Shown: piece by piece, positions 44,827 through 54,330 of the stretch
Layout of the letters: each line of letters begins with the position of its first letter
Position numbering within the stretch: the stretch's first letter is position 1
Source: Pseudomonas frederiksbergensis
GTDB lineage: Bacteria; Pseudomonadota; Gammaproteobacteria; Pseudomonadales; Pseudomonadaceae
Assembly (NCBI RefSeq): GCF_001952935.1
Contig: NZ_CP018319.1
Location: 2,510,501-2,574,500, forward strand
DNA: 64,000 nt
Reading direction: 5' to 3'
Made by a program: the position numbers and the translations under genes
The notes under the pieces: generated by a model
Database searches by the model: none
Told to the model about the DNA's origin: nothing
Seen by the model: the letters and a program-made list of their open reading frames with translations, nothing else

Positions 44827-46227
44827 ATGTCGCTGTGTTTGACTATCACTAGTTATCACAAAATTACCCCTGGTCAGTGCTCTGAAAAATCCATGGATCA
44901 GGGTGTGATGGCGATTGGCCGCAATTTGGATAATGACTGGATATTGCCCGATCCCGAGCGCTTGGTGTCCGGCAAACATTGCGTAATTCAATACAAAGAT
45001 GGCCGCTACTACTTAACCGATAACAGCACTAATGGTGTGGAATTGGTCAAGGCGGGTATTCGTTTGCGCAAAGGAAACAGCGAGCCATTGCAAGATGGCG
45101 AAGTTATTAGAATCGGTGATTACGAAATCCAGGCGCGCATCGACTTCAGTCTGCCGGCGACTGACAGCAACCCTTTCGCCGATTCGTCCAACAGCTTCGA
45201 GGCCATGATGGGGCGTCAGGGCGCCGTTGCGACTACCCCGACGTCGTTGCCCATGACACCACCTGCACATTTTCAGGGTGTGTCGGCCATGGACACACTG
45301 CCAGACCTGTTCGACTTCCTGGCACCGACCACCGTCCCGCCGGCCACCCAGCCCGACCATGTCCCGGCCGAGCTGCATGACTTCCGCCCACCGACCCCGA
45401 TACCCCATCCAACGCCTGTGATCGAGCCTGTGCCGCAGACGTCAATGCCGGTGATTCCGGAAGATTGGGATCTGTTCAGCGACACGCCTGTGCCGGTAGC
45501 GGTCGCCCCTTTGCCGGTCGCAGAGGTTGCGCCGCCCCCCATGCCTGAACTCAGCGTGCCGATCGAGCCGGCCCCCGAACCGCCCGCGGCCATCGTCGAA
45601 CGCCCGGTCAATCCGGTCAGTTCGGCCGACAACGCTCAGCCCGACCTGTTGCAAGCCTTCCTGCGTGGCGCCGGGCTGGATCAGTTGCGCCTGGACAAGG
45701 CCCAGGCCGAAGCGCAGATGGAAAGCATCGGCCGCAGTTATCGGCTGATGGTCGAGGGCCTGATCGATGTCTTGCGTGCCCGCAGCAGTCTCAAGGGCGA
45801 GTTCCGCATTCAGCAGACGATGATTCAACCGGTGGAAAACAATCCGCTGAAATTCGCGCCCAATGTCGATGAAGCCTTGCTGTTGCTGTTGCGCCAGAGC
45901 AATCAGGCGTTCATGGCGCCGGACATGGCGGTGCGCGACAGCTTCGATGATTTGCGTGCCCACCAATTGGCAGTGATGGCCGGTGTGGAAGCGGCGATCA
46001 AGCACCTGCTGGCGCGCTTCGAGCCAGCGCAACTGGAAGAGCGCATGGGCAAGCCCGGTGGCCTGTCGAGCATTTTCAGTGGCTCGCGACAGGCCCAGTA
46101 CTGGCAGCAGTTCACCGAGCTCTACAGCAATATTTCCCGTGAGGCCCAAGAGGATTTCCAGGACCTGTTCGGTCGGGAATTCAGCCGCGCCTACGAACAA
46201 CACAGTACAAGGCAGCGTCGCGGCTGA
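44827..46227 (+). CDS. fha: TagH/Fha, FHA-domain T6SS activator
   Basis: Fha (466 residues) is activated by phosphorylation through PpkA and starts T6SS assembly. The FHA domain (about 24-95) contains AIGRNLDNDWILPDPERLVSGKHCVI and YYLTDNSTNGVELV, with the Ser/His loop. A proline-rich linker (about 115-270) leads to the C-terminal TagH domain (about 275-466, LLQAFLRGAGLDQL through PGGLSSIFSGSRQAQYWQQF). AAGGAGG precedes the ATG. It heads the rightward operon. Confidence 0.94.
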   Translation: MSLCLTITSYHKITPGQCSEKSMDQGVMAIGRNLDNDWILPDPERLVSGKHCVIQYKDGRYYLTDNSTNGVELVKAGIRLRKGNSEPLQDGEVIRIGDYEIQARIDFSLPATDSNPFADSSNSFEAMMGRQGAVATTPTSLPMTPPAHFQGVSAMDTLPDLFDFLAPTTVPPATQPDHVPAELHDFRPPTPIPHPTPVIEPVPQTSMPVIPEDWDLFSDTPVPVAVAPLPVAEVAPPPMPELSVPIEPAPEPPAAIVERPVNPVSSADNAQPDLLQAFLRGAGLDQLRLDKAQAEAQMESIGRSYRLMVEGLIDVLRARSSLKGEFRIQQTMIQPVENNPLKFAPNVDEALLLLLRQSNQAFMAPDMAVRDSFDDLRAHQLAVMAGVEAAIKHLLARFEPAQLEERMGKPGGLSSIFSGSRQAQYWQQFTELYSNISREAQEDFQDLFGREFSRAYEQHSTRQRRG

Positions 46228-46288
46228 GCGCGCCATTCATAGCAAAAAATGGAACAACGGATAGCTGAAACGTCATTGAGGACGCAGG

Positions 46289-46795
46289 ATGATTCCCAGG
46301 TTTTTACTCGCAGTCGCCACCGTGCTTCTGCTGGCCGCGTGTGCCAAGGATACGGTCAAACCCGAGGCCGCTGAGGCCGAGGCCGACACCGCCGCCGTCG
46401 AGTTGCACTTCCACGCCATCGCCAGCCTCAACCCCGGCACCAGCGGTCAACCGGCCCCGGTCCGGGTGCGCATTTTCGAACTGAAAAATGCCGCCACCTT
46501 CGGCCGTGCCGATTATTTCGCCTTGGCCGAACGGGCCCAGGCGACGCTCGGCGCAGACCTGATCGACCAGGACGAAGTGCTGGTCCAGCCCGGCCAGCAA
46601 TTGAGCCTGCAACGCGACCTCGATCCGGCCACCCGCCACATCGGTGTGCTGGTGGGCTATCGCGAACTGGATCAGGCGCAGTGGCGCACGGTGATGAATG
46701 TCCCGCCGCGCCAATACACCGAATACCAGATCAGCCTCGATGTGCGCGCCGTGCGCAGCGCCGTCGTGGTTCCCCCATCCAGCCCTGCCCAATAA
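46289..46795 (+). CDS. tssJ: TssJ, T6SS outer-membrane lipoprotein
   Basis: TssJ (168 residues) anchors the TssLM membrane complex to the outer membrane. A lipoprotein signal (MIPRFLLAVATVLLLAAC, Cys at 18) precedes the beta-sandwich: AVELHFHAIASLNPGTSGQPAPVRVRIFEL and the tail YTEYQISLDVRAVRS. AGGACGCAGG precedes the ATG. It is followed by tssK after 16 nt. Confidence 0.94.
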   Translation: MIPRFLLAVATVLLLAACAKDTVKPEAAEAEADTAAVELHFHAIASLNPGTSGQPAPVRVRIFELKNAATFGRADYFALAERAQATLGADLIDQDEVLVQPGQQLSLQRDLDPATRHIGVLVGYRELDQAQWRTVMNVPPRQYTEYQISLDVRAVRSAVVVPPSSPAQ

Positions 46796-46811
46796 AGCAA
46801 TCGGAGCTCCC

Positions 46812-48146
46812 ATGTCTTGGAACAATCGCGTGGTCTGGTCAGAAGGCATGTTCATTGGAACGCAGCACTTCCAACAGCATGACCGTTACCTGGAAAACCT
46901 CATCGACGCCCGAAGCCGCCCGTTATCGGCCGGCGCCTGGGGTTTCTCCGAATTGCTGATCGATCAGGGCCTGTTGGCCCAGGGCAAACTGGCAATCATC
47001 TCGGCGCGGGGGCTGTTGCCGGACGGCACGCCCTTCAACATTCCCCAGGATGACCTGGCGCCGAGCCCACTGAATGTCGACGACAACCTGCGCGATGGCT
47101 TGGTGTACCTGGCCTTGCCGCTCAAGCGCGCCGGTGCCCGGGACACCGTTGATGACGGCGAAACCCTGGGCGCTGCGCGCTACGTGAGCCAGGTGCGCGA
47201 AGTACGCGACGACAACGCACCGTTCGAAAACCGTGCGCCAGTGGCCGTGGGTTCCAGGGCGCTGCGATTGTTGATTGCCGAGGATGGCATCAGCGACTAC
47301 GCCGCCATCGGCCTGGTACGAATCAAGGAGAAACGCGCCGACCGCGCCCTGGTGCTCGACGACACTTACATCCCGCCGCTGCTGGATGTCTCCGCCGCCA
47401 AACCGCTGGCCGCGTTTCGCAGCGAAATGCTGGGCCTGCTGCACCAACGTGGCGAAGCCCTCGCCGGGCGGGTGGTGGCGTCCGGTGCCGGCGGTGCCTC
47501 GGAAATTGCCGACTTCATGCTGCTGCAACTGGTCAACCGCGCTCAGCCGTTGATCCAGCACTTGAGCCAGTTGAGTCCGTTGCACCCCGAGCGGTTCTAC
47601 AGCGAACTGGTGAGCCTGGCCGGCGAGTTCTCGACCTTTACCGCTTCCGGGCGGCGACCGCAGGAATACCCGCAGTACCAGCACGATAACCTCGCGCTGA
47701 GTTTTGCGCCGGTGATGCAAGCCTTGCGTGAAGCGCTGTCGATGTTGATCGACAGCAAGGCCACGCCGATTCCGATTGTCGAAAAAGCCTACGGCGTGCA
47801 TGTGGCGATGCTGGCCGACAAGACCCTGCTCGACAGCGCCAGCTTCATCCTGGTGGTGCGCGCCGACGTGCCCGCCGAAACCCTGCGCGGTCACTTCGGC
47901 CAACAGAGCAAGGTCGGCTCGGTGGAGCACATCCGCAACCTGGTCAACCTGCAATTGCCGGGCATTGGCCTGCTGCCGCTGCCGGTGGCACCACGGCAAC
48001 TTCCTTATCACGCCGGCTCCACCTATTACGAACTGGACCGGGGCAGCGAGCATTGGCAGCAACTGGCCAACTCCGGCGGTTTTGCGTTCCACATCGCGGG
48101 GCAGTTCCCGGGGTTGAACCTGGCTTTCTGGGCGATCCGAGGATAA
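46812..48146 (+). CDS. tssK: TssK, T6SS baseplate-membrane adaptor
   Basis: TssK (444 residues) connects the baseplate to the TssJLM complex. The start SWNNRVVWSEGMFIGTQHFQQHDRYLE is the family hallmark, with the later IQHLSQLSPLHPERFYSELVSLAGEFSTF and the end AGQFPGLNLAFWAIRG. The ATG at 46812 is preceded by GGAGCTCCC. It is followed after 6 nt by tssL. Confidence 0.95.
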   Translation: MSWNNRVVWSEGMFIGTQHFQQHDRYLENLIDARSRPLSAGAWGFSELLIDQGLLAQGKLAIISARGLLPDGTPFNIPQDDLAPSPLNVDDNLRDGLVYLALPLKRAGARDTVDDGETLGAARYVSQVREVRDDNAPFENRAPVAVGSRALRLLIAEDGISDYAAIGLVRIKEKRADRALVLDDTYIPPLLDVSAAKPLAAFRSEMLGLLHQRGEALAGRVVASGAGGASEIADFMLLQLVNRAQPLIQHLSQLSPLHPERFYSELVSLAGEFSTFTASGRRPQEYPQYQHDNLALSFAPVMQALREALSMLIDSKATPIPIVEKAYGVHVAMLADKTLLDSASFILVVRADVPAETLRGHFGQQSKVGSVEHIRNLVNLQLPGIGLLPLPVAPRQLPYHAGSTYYELDRGSEHWQQLANSGGFAFHIAGQFPGLNLAFWAIRG

Positions 48147-48152
48147 ACCGCG

Positions 48153-49451
48153 ATGAGCAACGACGATCGTACCCAGTTCATGCCGACCCCCGGTGGTCGT
48201 GGCGCCGACCCGGTCCGCCCGCAGGCTGGCCGTGCCCAGCCCGCGCCGCTTTCGATGCCGGCCGCGCCGCTTTTGACCGGCAAAGCCGAAGGTCTCAACC
48301 CCTTGGAAAGCGCCGCTGGCCCGCTGCTGGCTTTGCTGACCCGCTTGCGCAATACGATTGCCCACCCGGCGCCAGCGAGCCTGCGAGCGCAATTGTTGGC
48401 CTACCTGCGCCAGTTCGAGGAGCGCGCCGAGGCCGCCGGCGTGGTGCGCAACGATGTGTTGCTGGCCCGTTACGCCTTGTGCACCGCCCTCGATGAAGCG
48501 GTGTTGAGTACGCCGTGGGGCGGCACCAGCGACTGGGGCAAACAGAGCCTGCTGATCACCGTGCACAACGAAGCCTGGGGCGGCGAGAAGGTGTTCCAGC
48601 TGTTGGAACATTGCCTGCAAAGCCCCCGCGAACGTTTGTATCTGCTGGAGCTTTTGTACCTGTGCATGTGCCTGGGTTTCGAAGGGCGCTATCGGGTCAT
48701 GATCGACGGTCGCAGCCAACTGGAAGCCTTGCGTGAGCGCACCAGCGCAGTCATCCGCAGCGCCCGTGGCGAATACGAGCGTGAACTCTCGCCCCATTGG
48801 CGCGGCGTCACCGTGGCCCGCGACCGGCTGGCGCAATTCATGCCGCCATGGATCGCCGTGGTCATCGGCGTGGCGCTGCTGCTGGCTCTGCTGTTCGGTC
48901 TGCGTTTGAAACTGGCTGCCGATGCTGAGCCGGTGTTCAAGAACATCCATGCCCTCGGCGAGATCCCGGTGCAGGCCATCGACCGTCCGGTGGTGCAACC
49001 GAAACTCATCGAGCGTCCGCGTCTGGCAGGTTTCCTGGCGGATGAAATCAAGGCCGGTCGGGTGGCTGTGGAAGATGCCGTTGACCGTTCAGTGGTGACC
49101 ATCCGTGGCGATGAGCTGTTCGCCTCGGGCAGCGCCAGCGTCGTCGACAATTTCCAGCCGCTGATGCTGCGCATCGCCGATGCGATTCGCAAGGTCAAGG
49201 GGCAGGTCCGGGTGACCGGTCACAGTGACAATCGCCGGATTGCCACCCTACGGTTTCCATCGAACTGGGCCTTGTCCGAGGCTCGGGCCACCTCGGTGCT
49301 GCAAATCCTCTCGGCCAAGACCGGCCAGCCTGAGCGCTTCAGCGCCGAAGGCCGTAGCGACACCGAGCCACTGGCCTCGAACGCTACAGCAGAGGGCCGC
49401 GCACGCAATCGTCGGGTCGAAATCACAGTGTTGGCGGAGGGGGTCGAGTGA
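48153..49451 (+). CDS. tssL: TssL, T6SS inner-membrane protein with OmpA-like domain
   Basis: TssL (432 residues) has an N-terminal DotU domain (about 45-220, GPLLALLTRLRNTIAHPAP; CTALDEAVLSTPWGG; FEGRYRVMIDGRSQLEALRER). One membrane helix (about 232-250) precedes a C-terminal OmpA/MotB-type peptidoglycan-binding domain (about 300-430, VRVTGHSDNRRIATLRFPSN). This is the long form of TssL, which anchors itself to the cell wall. It overlaps tssM by 4 nt (GTGA). Confidence 0.95.
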   Translation: MSNDDRTQFMPTPGGRGADPVRPQAGRAQPAPLSMPAAPLLTGKAEGLNPLESAAGPLLALLTRLRNTIAHPAPASLRAQLLAYLRQFEERAEAAGVVRNDVLLARYALCTALDEAVLSTPWGGTSDWGKQSLLITVHNEAWGGEKVFQLLEHCLQSPRERLYLLELLYLCMCLGFEGRYRVMIDGRSQLEALRERTSAVIRSARGEYERELSPHWRGVTVARDRLAQFMPPWIAVVIGVALLLALLFGLRLKLAADAEPVFKNIHALGEIPVQAIDRPVVQPKLIERPRLAGFLADEIKAGRVAVEDAVDRSVVTIRGDELFASGSASVVDNFQPLMLRIADAIRKVKGQVRVTGHSDNRRIATLRFPSNWALSEARATSVLQILSAKTGQPERFSAEGRSDTEPLASNATAEGRARNRRVEITVLAEGVE

Positions 49452-52400
49452 AGGCGTTTTTCAGTTTTATCATCCGCTGGGTCATCCCGCTGCTGGGGCT
49501 GATCGCCCTGAGCCTGATCATCTGGTTTATCGGGCCGCTGCTCGAATGGCTGGTGCCTGAAGGTCGGCGCTGGGCGCTGATCGTTCTGGTGTTCGCGGTG
49601 TGGATTGCCTACCGGGTGTTTCGCATCATCCAGGCCCGCCGTCAGGCCGCCGAAGTGATGCGCAGCCTGGCGGCGCAAACCCCGCCGGACCCGACCAGCA
49701 TCGCCACGGCCGAAGAGCTTGAAACCCTGCGCCAGCGCATGGACGAAGCCTTGACGCTGTTGAAGAAAGCCAAGCTGGGCGGTGACGAGCGGCGCAATCT
49801 CTATGAACTGCCGTGGTACGTGATCATCGGCCCGCCGGGTTCGGGCAAGACCACGGCGCTGGTCAACTCCGGGCTGCATTTTCCGTTGGCGGCGCAATTG
49901 GGCGCCGGGGCGGTACGCGGCGTCGGTGGCACGCGCAATTGCGATTGGTGGTTCACCGATCAGGCCGTGCTGCTCGACACGGCCGGGCGCTACACCACCC
50001 AGGACAGCGATGCGACGGTGGATAAAGCCGCATGGCTGGGCTTTCTCGGCCTGTTGAAAAAACAACGGCCCCGACGCCCGATTGACGGTGCGTTCATCGC
50101 CATCAGCCTTTCCGATCTGCTACTGGGCAGCGACGCCGAGCGCGCCGCCCATGCCGCCGCGATCCGCCTGCGTATCCAGGAGCTCTACACGCAACTGGGC
50201 GTACGTTTTCCGATCTACCTGATGCTGACCAAACTCGATCTGGTGCCGGGGTTCATGGAGTATTTCGATACCCTGAGCAAGGAAGAGCGGACTCAGGTCT
50301 GGGGCACGACCTTTGCCCTGGACGACGGTAAAAGCAATGACAGCCCGCTGGCCCATCTGCAAAGCGAATTCGCCGGCCTGGAGCAGCGCCTCAACGATCG
50401 TTTGGTGGAACGTTTGCAACAGGAACGCGACCCGGCGCGGCGCGATCTGATCTACGGCTTCCCGCAGCAGTTCGGCGCGTTGAAGGATTGCCTGCAAAGC
50501 TTCCTTGAGGGCGTATTCAAACCCAACGCCTTTGAAGAGCGAGTGCTGTTGCGCGGGGTGTATTTCACCAGCGGTACCCAGGAAGGCAGCCCGATTGACC
50601 GCCTGATCGGTTCCATGGCCCAGAGCATGAACCTGGACCGCCAGCACCTGGCGCGCCAGAACGGCACCGGACGCAGTTACTTCATCGAAAAACTCTTCAG
50701 CGCCGTGGCCTTCGCCGAGCGTGGGCTGGTGGGGGTCAACCCGAAAGTCGAACGTCGGCGCAAGTGGATTGCCCGGGGCGTGCTGGCCTCGACCGTGGCC
50801 TTGGTGCTGGTGGTCGGGACCTTGTGGTGGGTCAGCTACCGCGCCAACCAGGCGTATATCGCGCAAGTCGATCAGAAAGTCGCACCCCTGGGCCAGGCCG
50901 TGCAAAACCTCAGCCCGGTGCAACGGGACGTGCTTGCGGTGTTGCCGTTGCTCAACGCGGTGAAGCATCTGGCCGGCGACGCACCGAACTGGGCCGAAGG
51001 CCTGGGCCTGTATCAGGGCGACATGCTTGAAGCCGAGTCCGGCAGCGTCTATCGCAAGCTGTTGATCGCGGTCTTCGCGCCACGCTTGCTCACGCGCATC
51101 GAAGAGCAACTGCACGGCGGCGGCAATTCGGACTTCCTTTACGAAGGCTTGAAGGCCTACCTGATGCTCGCCGACAGCGAGCATTACGATGCCGACTTCA
51201 TCAAGGCGTGGATCGCCCTCGACTGGGACCGCAGCCTGCCGCGCGACTTGCCGGCCGATCAGCGTCTGGCCCTGGCAGAGCACTTGCGGGCGCTGTTCGA
51301 GCGCCATCCGCCCACCGCACGTCTGGACCCGCGCCTGATCGATGACCTGCGCCGACAGTTGCAACAACTGCCGGTGGCCCAGCGTGTCTATGACCGGGTC
51401 AAGCGGCAGAAACTGCCGGACGGCATTCCGGATTTTCGTATCAACGAAGCGGCCGGGCGCGATGCCGCGCTGGTGTTCAGCCGCAAGAGCGGCAAGCCGC
51501 TGGGCGAACCCTTGAGCGGCTTCTTCACGGCCAAGGGTTACCGCCAAGGGTTTTTGCTCACCAGCCTGAACCAGACCGGCACCCTGGCCGAGGAGCAGTG
51601 GGTGCTCGGTCGCGACCAGGCAGAACAGCAGGACGTCGCCAGCCTGGCCGCCGATGTGCGACGCCTGTATTTCCAGGATTACCAGCGTCAGTGGGACGCC
51701 TTGCTGGCGGATATCGACTTTGTGCCGATCACCAGCGTGGCCCAGGCCGCCGATGTGTTGCGGGTGATTTCCGGCCCGACCTCGCCATTGAAAAAACTGC
51801 TGGTGGCGGTGGCGAAGGAAACCGATCTGCAACAGGAAGAACGCCTGCTGGCCGCCAAGGGTGCGCCGGTGGAAGGCGGGGTCGACAAGCTCAAGGAGCG
51901 CTTGGGCAGCTTGCTCGGCCAAGAGCAGGCGAGGCAAAACACAGCTGCGGCGAGCGAAGATCCAATCACCGCGCATTTTGCCGAGCTCAACCGCATCGTC
52001 AGCAAAAGCGAAGGCGAGCCGGCGGCCATCGACGGCCTGCTGGCCGACATGAACGCCCTGTACGTGCAGGTCAGCGCCATGGTCGGCGCCAGCGGCGATG
52101 CCTTGCTCGGCGAAGCCAAGAACCAGGCCGTAGCCGCTGCGACACGGGTCAACCTCAATGCCGAACGTCAGCCGCCGCTGGTGCAGGGGCTGGTCAAGTC
52201 GGTGGTCAACTCCACCACCAACAGCATGATGGGCGGGGTACGCAATCAATTGAATGCGGCCTGGACCAGCGAAGTGGTGAACATCTATCGCCAGTCCCTG
52301 GCCGGGCGTTATCCGATGTCGCCGGGCAGTGCGCGGGACGCGACGCTCGACGACTTCGGCCAGTTCTTCGGTGTGGGCGGGGTGATGGACAACTACTTCC

Positions 52401-52948
52401 GCAAATACCTGCAACCGTATGTGGATACCTCGACCCAGGCCTGGCGCTGGCAACCGGGCGCCGCGCAGAAGCTCGGTATTGCCCCCGGCGTGCTGCAAAC
52501 CTTCCAGCGGGCAGCGACCATCCGGGACGCGTTTTTTCGTTCCGGCGGTACCCAACCGATGGTGCGCTTCGAACTCAAGCCGGTGACGATGGACGCCACT
52601 GTCACCCAGTTTTTGCTCGACCTCGACGGCCAGCAATTGAGCTACGACCACGGTCCGAGCCGCCCGACCTCTATGCAATGGCCCAACCCCGGCAGCATCG
52701 GCGTGGTGCGGATTTCGATCATGCCGCCTTCGGCCAGCGGTCGTTCCGGCATCACCCTGGACGGGCCATGGGCGTGGTTCCGTCTGCTGGAGCAATCGGA
52801 CCTGACGGCCGGCAATTCGCCGGATCGCTTCAACCTGCGACTGCGGGTCGACGGTGCCAGCGCCTCTTATGAACTGCGCGCCAACAGCGCCTTCAACCCG
52901 TTCAAGAGCCGTGTGCTCAGCGGTTTCAGCTTGCCGGAGCGGTTATGA
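49448..52948 (+). CDS. tssM: TssM, T6SS inner-membrane IcmF protein
   Basis: TssM (1166 residues, GTG start) is the large membrane protein bridging inner and outer membranes. Helices at about 5-25 and 35-55 and again near 440 frame a cytoplasmic GTPase-like domain with an intact Walker A, GPPGSGKTTALVNSG (near 128). The periplasmic part carries IcmF and DUF1215-type C-terminal domains (WQPGAAQKLGIAPGVLQTFQRA; NPGSIGVVRISIMPPSASG). Its gene overlaps tagF by 4 nt. Confidence 0.96.
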   Translation: MKAFFSFIIRWVIPLLGLIALSLIIWFIGPLLEWLVPEGRRWALIVLVFAVWIAYRVFRIIQARRQAAEVMRSLAAQTPPDPTSIATAEELETLRQRMDEALTLLKKAKLGGDERRNLYELPWYVIIGPPGSGKTTALVNSGLHFPLAAQLGAGAVRGVGGTRNCDWWFTDQAVLLDTAGRYTTQDSDATVDKAAWLGFLGLLKKQRPRRPIDGAFIAISLSDLLLGSDAERAAHAAAIRLRIQELYTQLGVRFPIYLMLTKLDLVPGFMEYFDTLSKEERTQVWGTTFALDDGKSNDSPLAHLQSEFAGLEQRLNDRLVERLQQERDPARRDLIYGFPQQFGALKDCLQSFLEGVFKPNAFEERVLLRGVYFTSGTQEGSPIDRLIGSMAQSMNLDRQHLARQNGTGRSYFIEKLFSAVAFAERGLVGVNPKVERRRKWIARGVLASTVALVLVVGTLWWVSYRANQAYIAQVDQKVAPLGQAVQNLSPVQRDVLAVLPLLNAVKHLAGDAPNWAEGLGLYQGDMLEAESGSVYRKLLIAVFAPRLLTRIEEQLHGGGNSDFLYEGLKAYLMLADSEHYDADFIKAWIALDWDRSLPRDLPADQRLALAEHLRALFERHPPTARLDPRLIDDLRRQLQQLPVAQRVYDRVKRQKLPDGIPDFRINEAAGRDAALVFSRKSGKPLGEPLSGFFTAKGYRQGFLLTSLNQTGTLAEEQWVLGRDQAEQQDVASLAADVRRLYFQDYQRQWDALLADIDFVPITSVAQAADVLRVISGPTSPLKKLLVAVAKETDLQQEERLLAAKGAPVEGGVDKLKERLGSLLGQEQARQNTAAASEDPITAHFAELNRIVSKSEGEPAAIDGLLADMNALYVQVSAMVGASGDALLGEAKNQAVAAATRVNLNAERQPPLVQGLVKSVVNSTTNSMMGGVRNQLNAAWTSEVVNIYRQSLAGRYPMSPGSARDATLDDFGQFFGVGGVMDNYFRKYLQPYVDTSTQAWRWQPGAAQKLGIAPGVLQTFQRAATIRDAFFRSGGTQPMVRFELKPVTMDATVTQFLLDLDGQQLSYDHGPSRPTSMQWPNPGSIGVVRISIMPPSASGRSGITLDGPWAWFRLLEQSDLTAGNSPDRFNLRLRVDGASASYELRANSAFNPFKSRVLSGFSLPERL

Positions 52949-53598
52949 ACACGCCGGGCTTCTATGGAAAGTTGGCCAGCCGCGGGGACTTTGTCAGCCG
53001 AGGCTTGCCGCAGAGTTTTATCGGCCCCTGGGATTCGTGGCTGGCGGCGGGCCTGCTCGCCAGCCAGACCAGCCTCGGCGACCGTTGGCTGGATGCCTAT
53101 CTGGTCAGCCCGCTGTGGCGCTTTATGGTCGGGCCCGGAGTATGCGGGCCGCAGGCCGCCGTTGGGGTGGTGATGCCGAGCATCGATCGGGTTGGCCGGT
53201 ATTTTCCGCTGACCGTCGCAGTGCTGCTGGACCACGATGCTGATCCGGCATCGGTGGTGGGCGGTTCGGATATCTGGTTTGAACAGGTTGAGCAATTGCT
53301 GTTGAGCACGTTGAGCGTGGAGGCGAGCTTCGAAGCCTTCGGCGCGGAGTTGGAAGCACTGGGTAGCCCGGCGTGCCTGCCGCGCACGCCAAGCAGCCGT
53401 TTTGCCGGCCTGCATCGCTTCGATGCCACCGATTCGAAGGCGCGCATGAGCGCACTTGCCGAACAGGCCTGCGAAGGCTCAAGCCTGTGGTGGGGCCAGG
53501 GTTCGGAGCGTATCGCCCCCGCTTTATTACGGTGTCAGGGCCTGCCTGTCGCCGCCGATTTTGCGCAATTTTTGCTCGGCCAAGAAGGTGTTGCGTAG
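52945..53598 (+). CDS. tagF: TagF, negative T6SS regulator (ImpM family)
   Basis: TagF (217 residues) restrains T6SS activity independently of phosphorylation, in known systems by binding Fha. The start MNTPGFYGKLASRGDFVSRGLPQSF and WRFMVGPGVCGPQAAVGVVMPSIDRVGRYFPL are family motifs. The gene ends directly before the pppA ATG with no gap. Confidence 0.92.
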   Translation: MNTPGFYGKLASRGDFVSRGLPQSFIGPWDSWLAAGLLASQTSLGDRWLDAYLVSPLWRFMVGPGVCGPQAAVGVVMPSIDRVGRYFPLTVAVLLDHDADPASVVGGSDIWFEQVEQLLLSTLSVEASFEAFGAELEALGSPACLPRTPSSRFAGLHRFDATDSKARMSALAEQACEGSSLWWGQGSERIAPALLRCQGLPVAADFAQFLLGQEGVA

Positions 53599-54330
53599 AT
53601 GCGTCCAAGCGCTGGAAAGATGTTCAAGTCTGCAAGCAAGAGCCACGTCGGTATGGTCCGCCAGGTTAATGAAGATGCTTATCTGGACCTGCCGGAAAAC
53701 GGCCTGTGGGTGGTCGCCGATGGCATGGGCGGGCACGCGGCGGGCGATTACGTTAGCAGCCTGATCGTCGACAGCCTGCGCCGTATTGGCGTGGGTCGTT
53801 CGCTGGATGAATACGTCGCGGCCTTGCAAACCGACCTGCAGCGAGTCAACGCCGCCGTGCGCGAAGAAACCGCCCATCGTGGCGTGATCATGATGGGCAG
53901 CACGGTGGTGGTGCTGGCCACGCGCGACTTGCGCGGGGTATGCCTGTGGGCGGGTGACAGCCGCTTGTATCGCCTGCGTGACGGCCTGCTTGAAGGCATC
54001 TCGCGGGACCACAGTTACGTTCAGGATTTGCAGGACAGCGGCCTGCTCAGCGAAGCCGAAGCCCGGGTGCATCCACGGGCCAATATCGTCACCCGCGCCA
54101 TCGGGGTCGAGGCACAACTGGAGCTGACGATGGTGGAGCTGCTGTTGATGCCCGGCGACAGTTACCTGTTGTGCAGCGACGGGCTGAACAAGACCGTCGA
54201 AGACCATGAAATCACCGAGGTGCTGAGCCACGACGAGCCCGGGGAAATCGCCAGCAGCCTGGTGTCCCTGAGCCTGATGCGCGGCGCTCCGGACAACATC
54301 ACCGTCATCGTCGTGAAGGTGCCTTCATGA
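53599..54330 (+). CDS. pppA: PppA, PP2C-type phosphatase of the T6SS
   Basis: PppA (243 residues) removes the phosphate that PpkA adds to Fha, which turns the T6SS off. PP2C motifs are complete: QVNEDAYLD, WVVADGMGGHAAGDYVSS, LWAGDSRLYRLRDG, SDGLNKTVEDHEI and APDNITVIVVKV. It overlaps ppkA by 4 nt (ATGA), so the two are made together. Confidence 0.95.
   Translation: MRPSAGKMFKSASKSHVGMVRQVNEDAYLDLPENGLWVVADGMGGHAAGDYVSSLIVDSLRRIGVGRSLDEYVAALQTDLQRVNAAVREETAHRGVIMMGSTVVVLATRDLRGVCLWAGDSRLYRLRDGLLEGISRDHSYVQDLQDSGLLSEAEARVHPRANIVTRAIGVEAQLELTMVELLLMPGDSYLLCSDGLNKTVEDHEITEVLSHDEPGEIASSLVSLSLMRGAPDNITVIVVKVPS

Noticed and set aside
46923..48998. Minus-strand open frame antisense to tssK and tssL
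   Set aside because: tssK and tssL are clear on the plus strand; the antisense product has composition typical of shadow frames.
50120..52795. Long minus-strand open frame antisense to tssM
   Set aside because: It mirrors tssM codon usage and has low-complexity H/Q/G-rich sequence; no start signal or domain.
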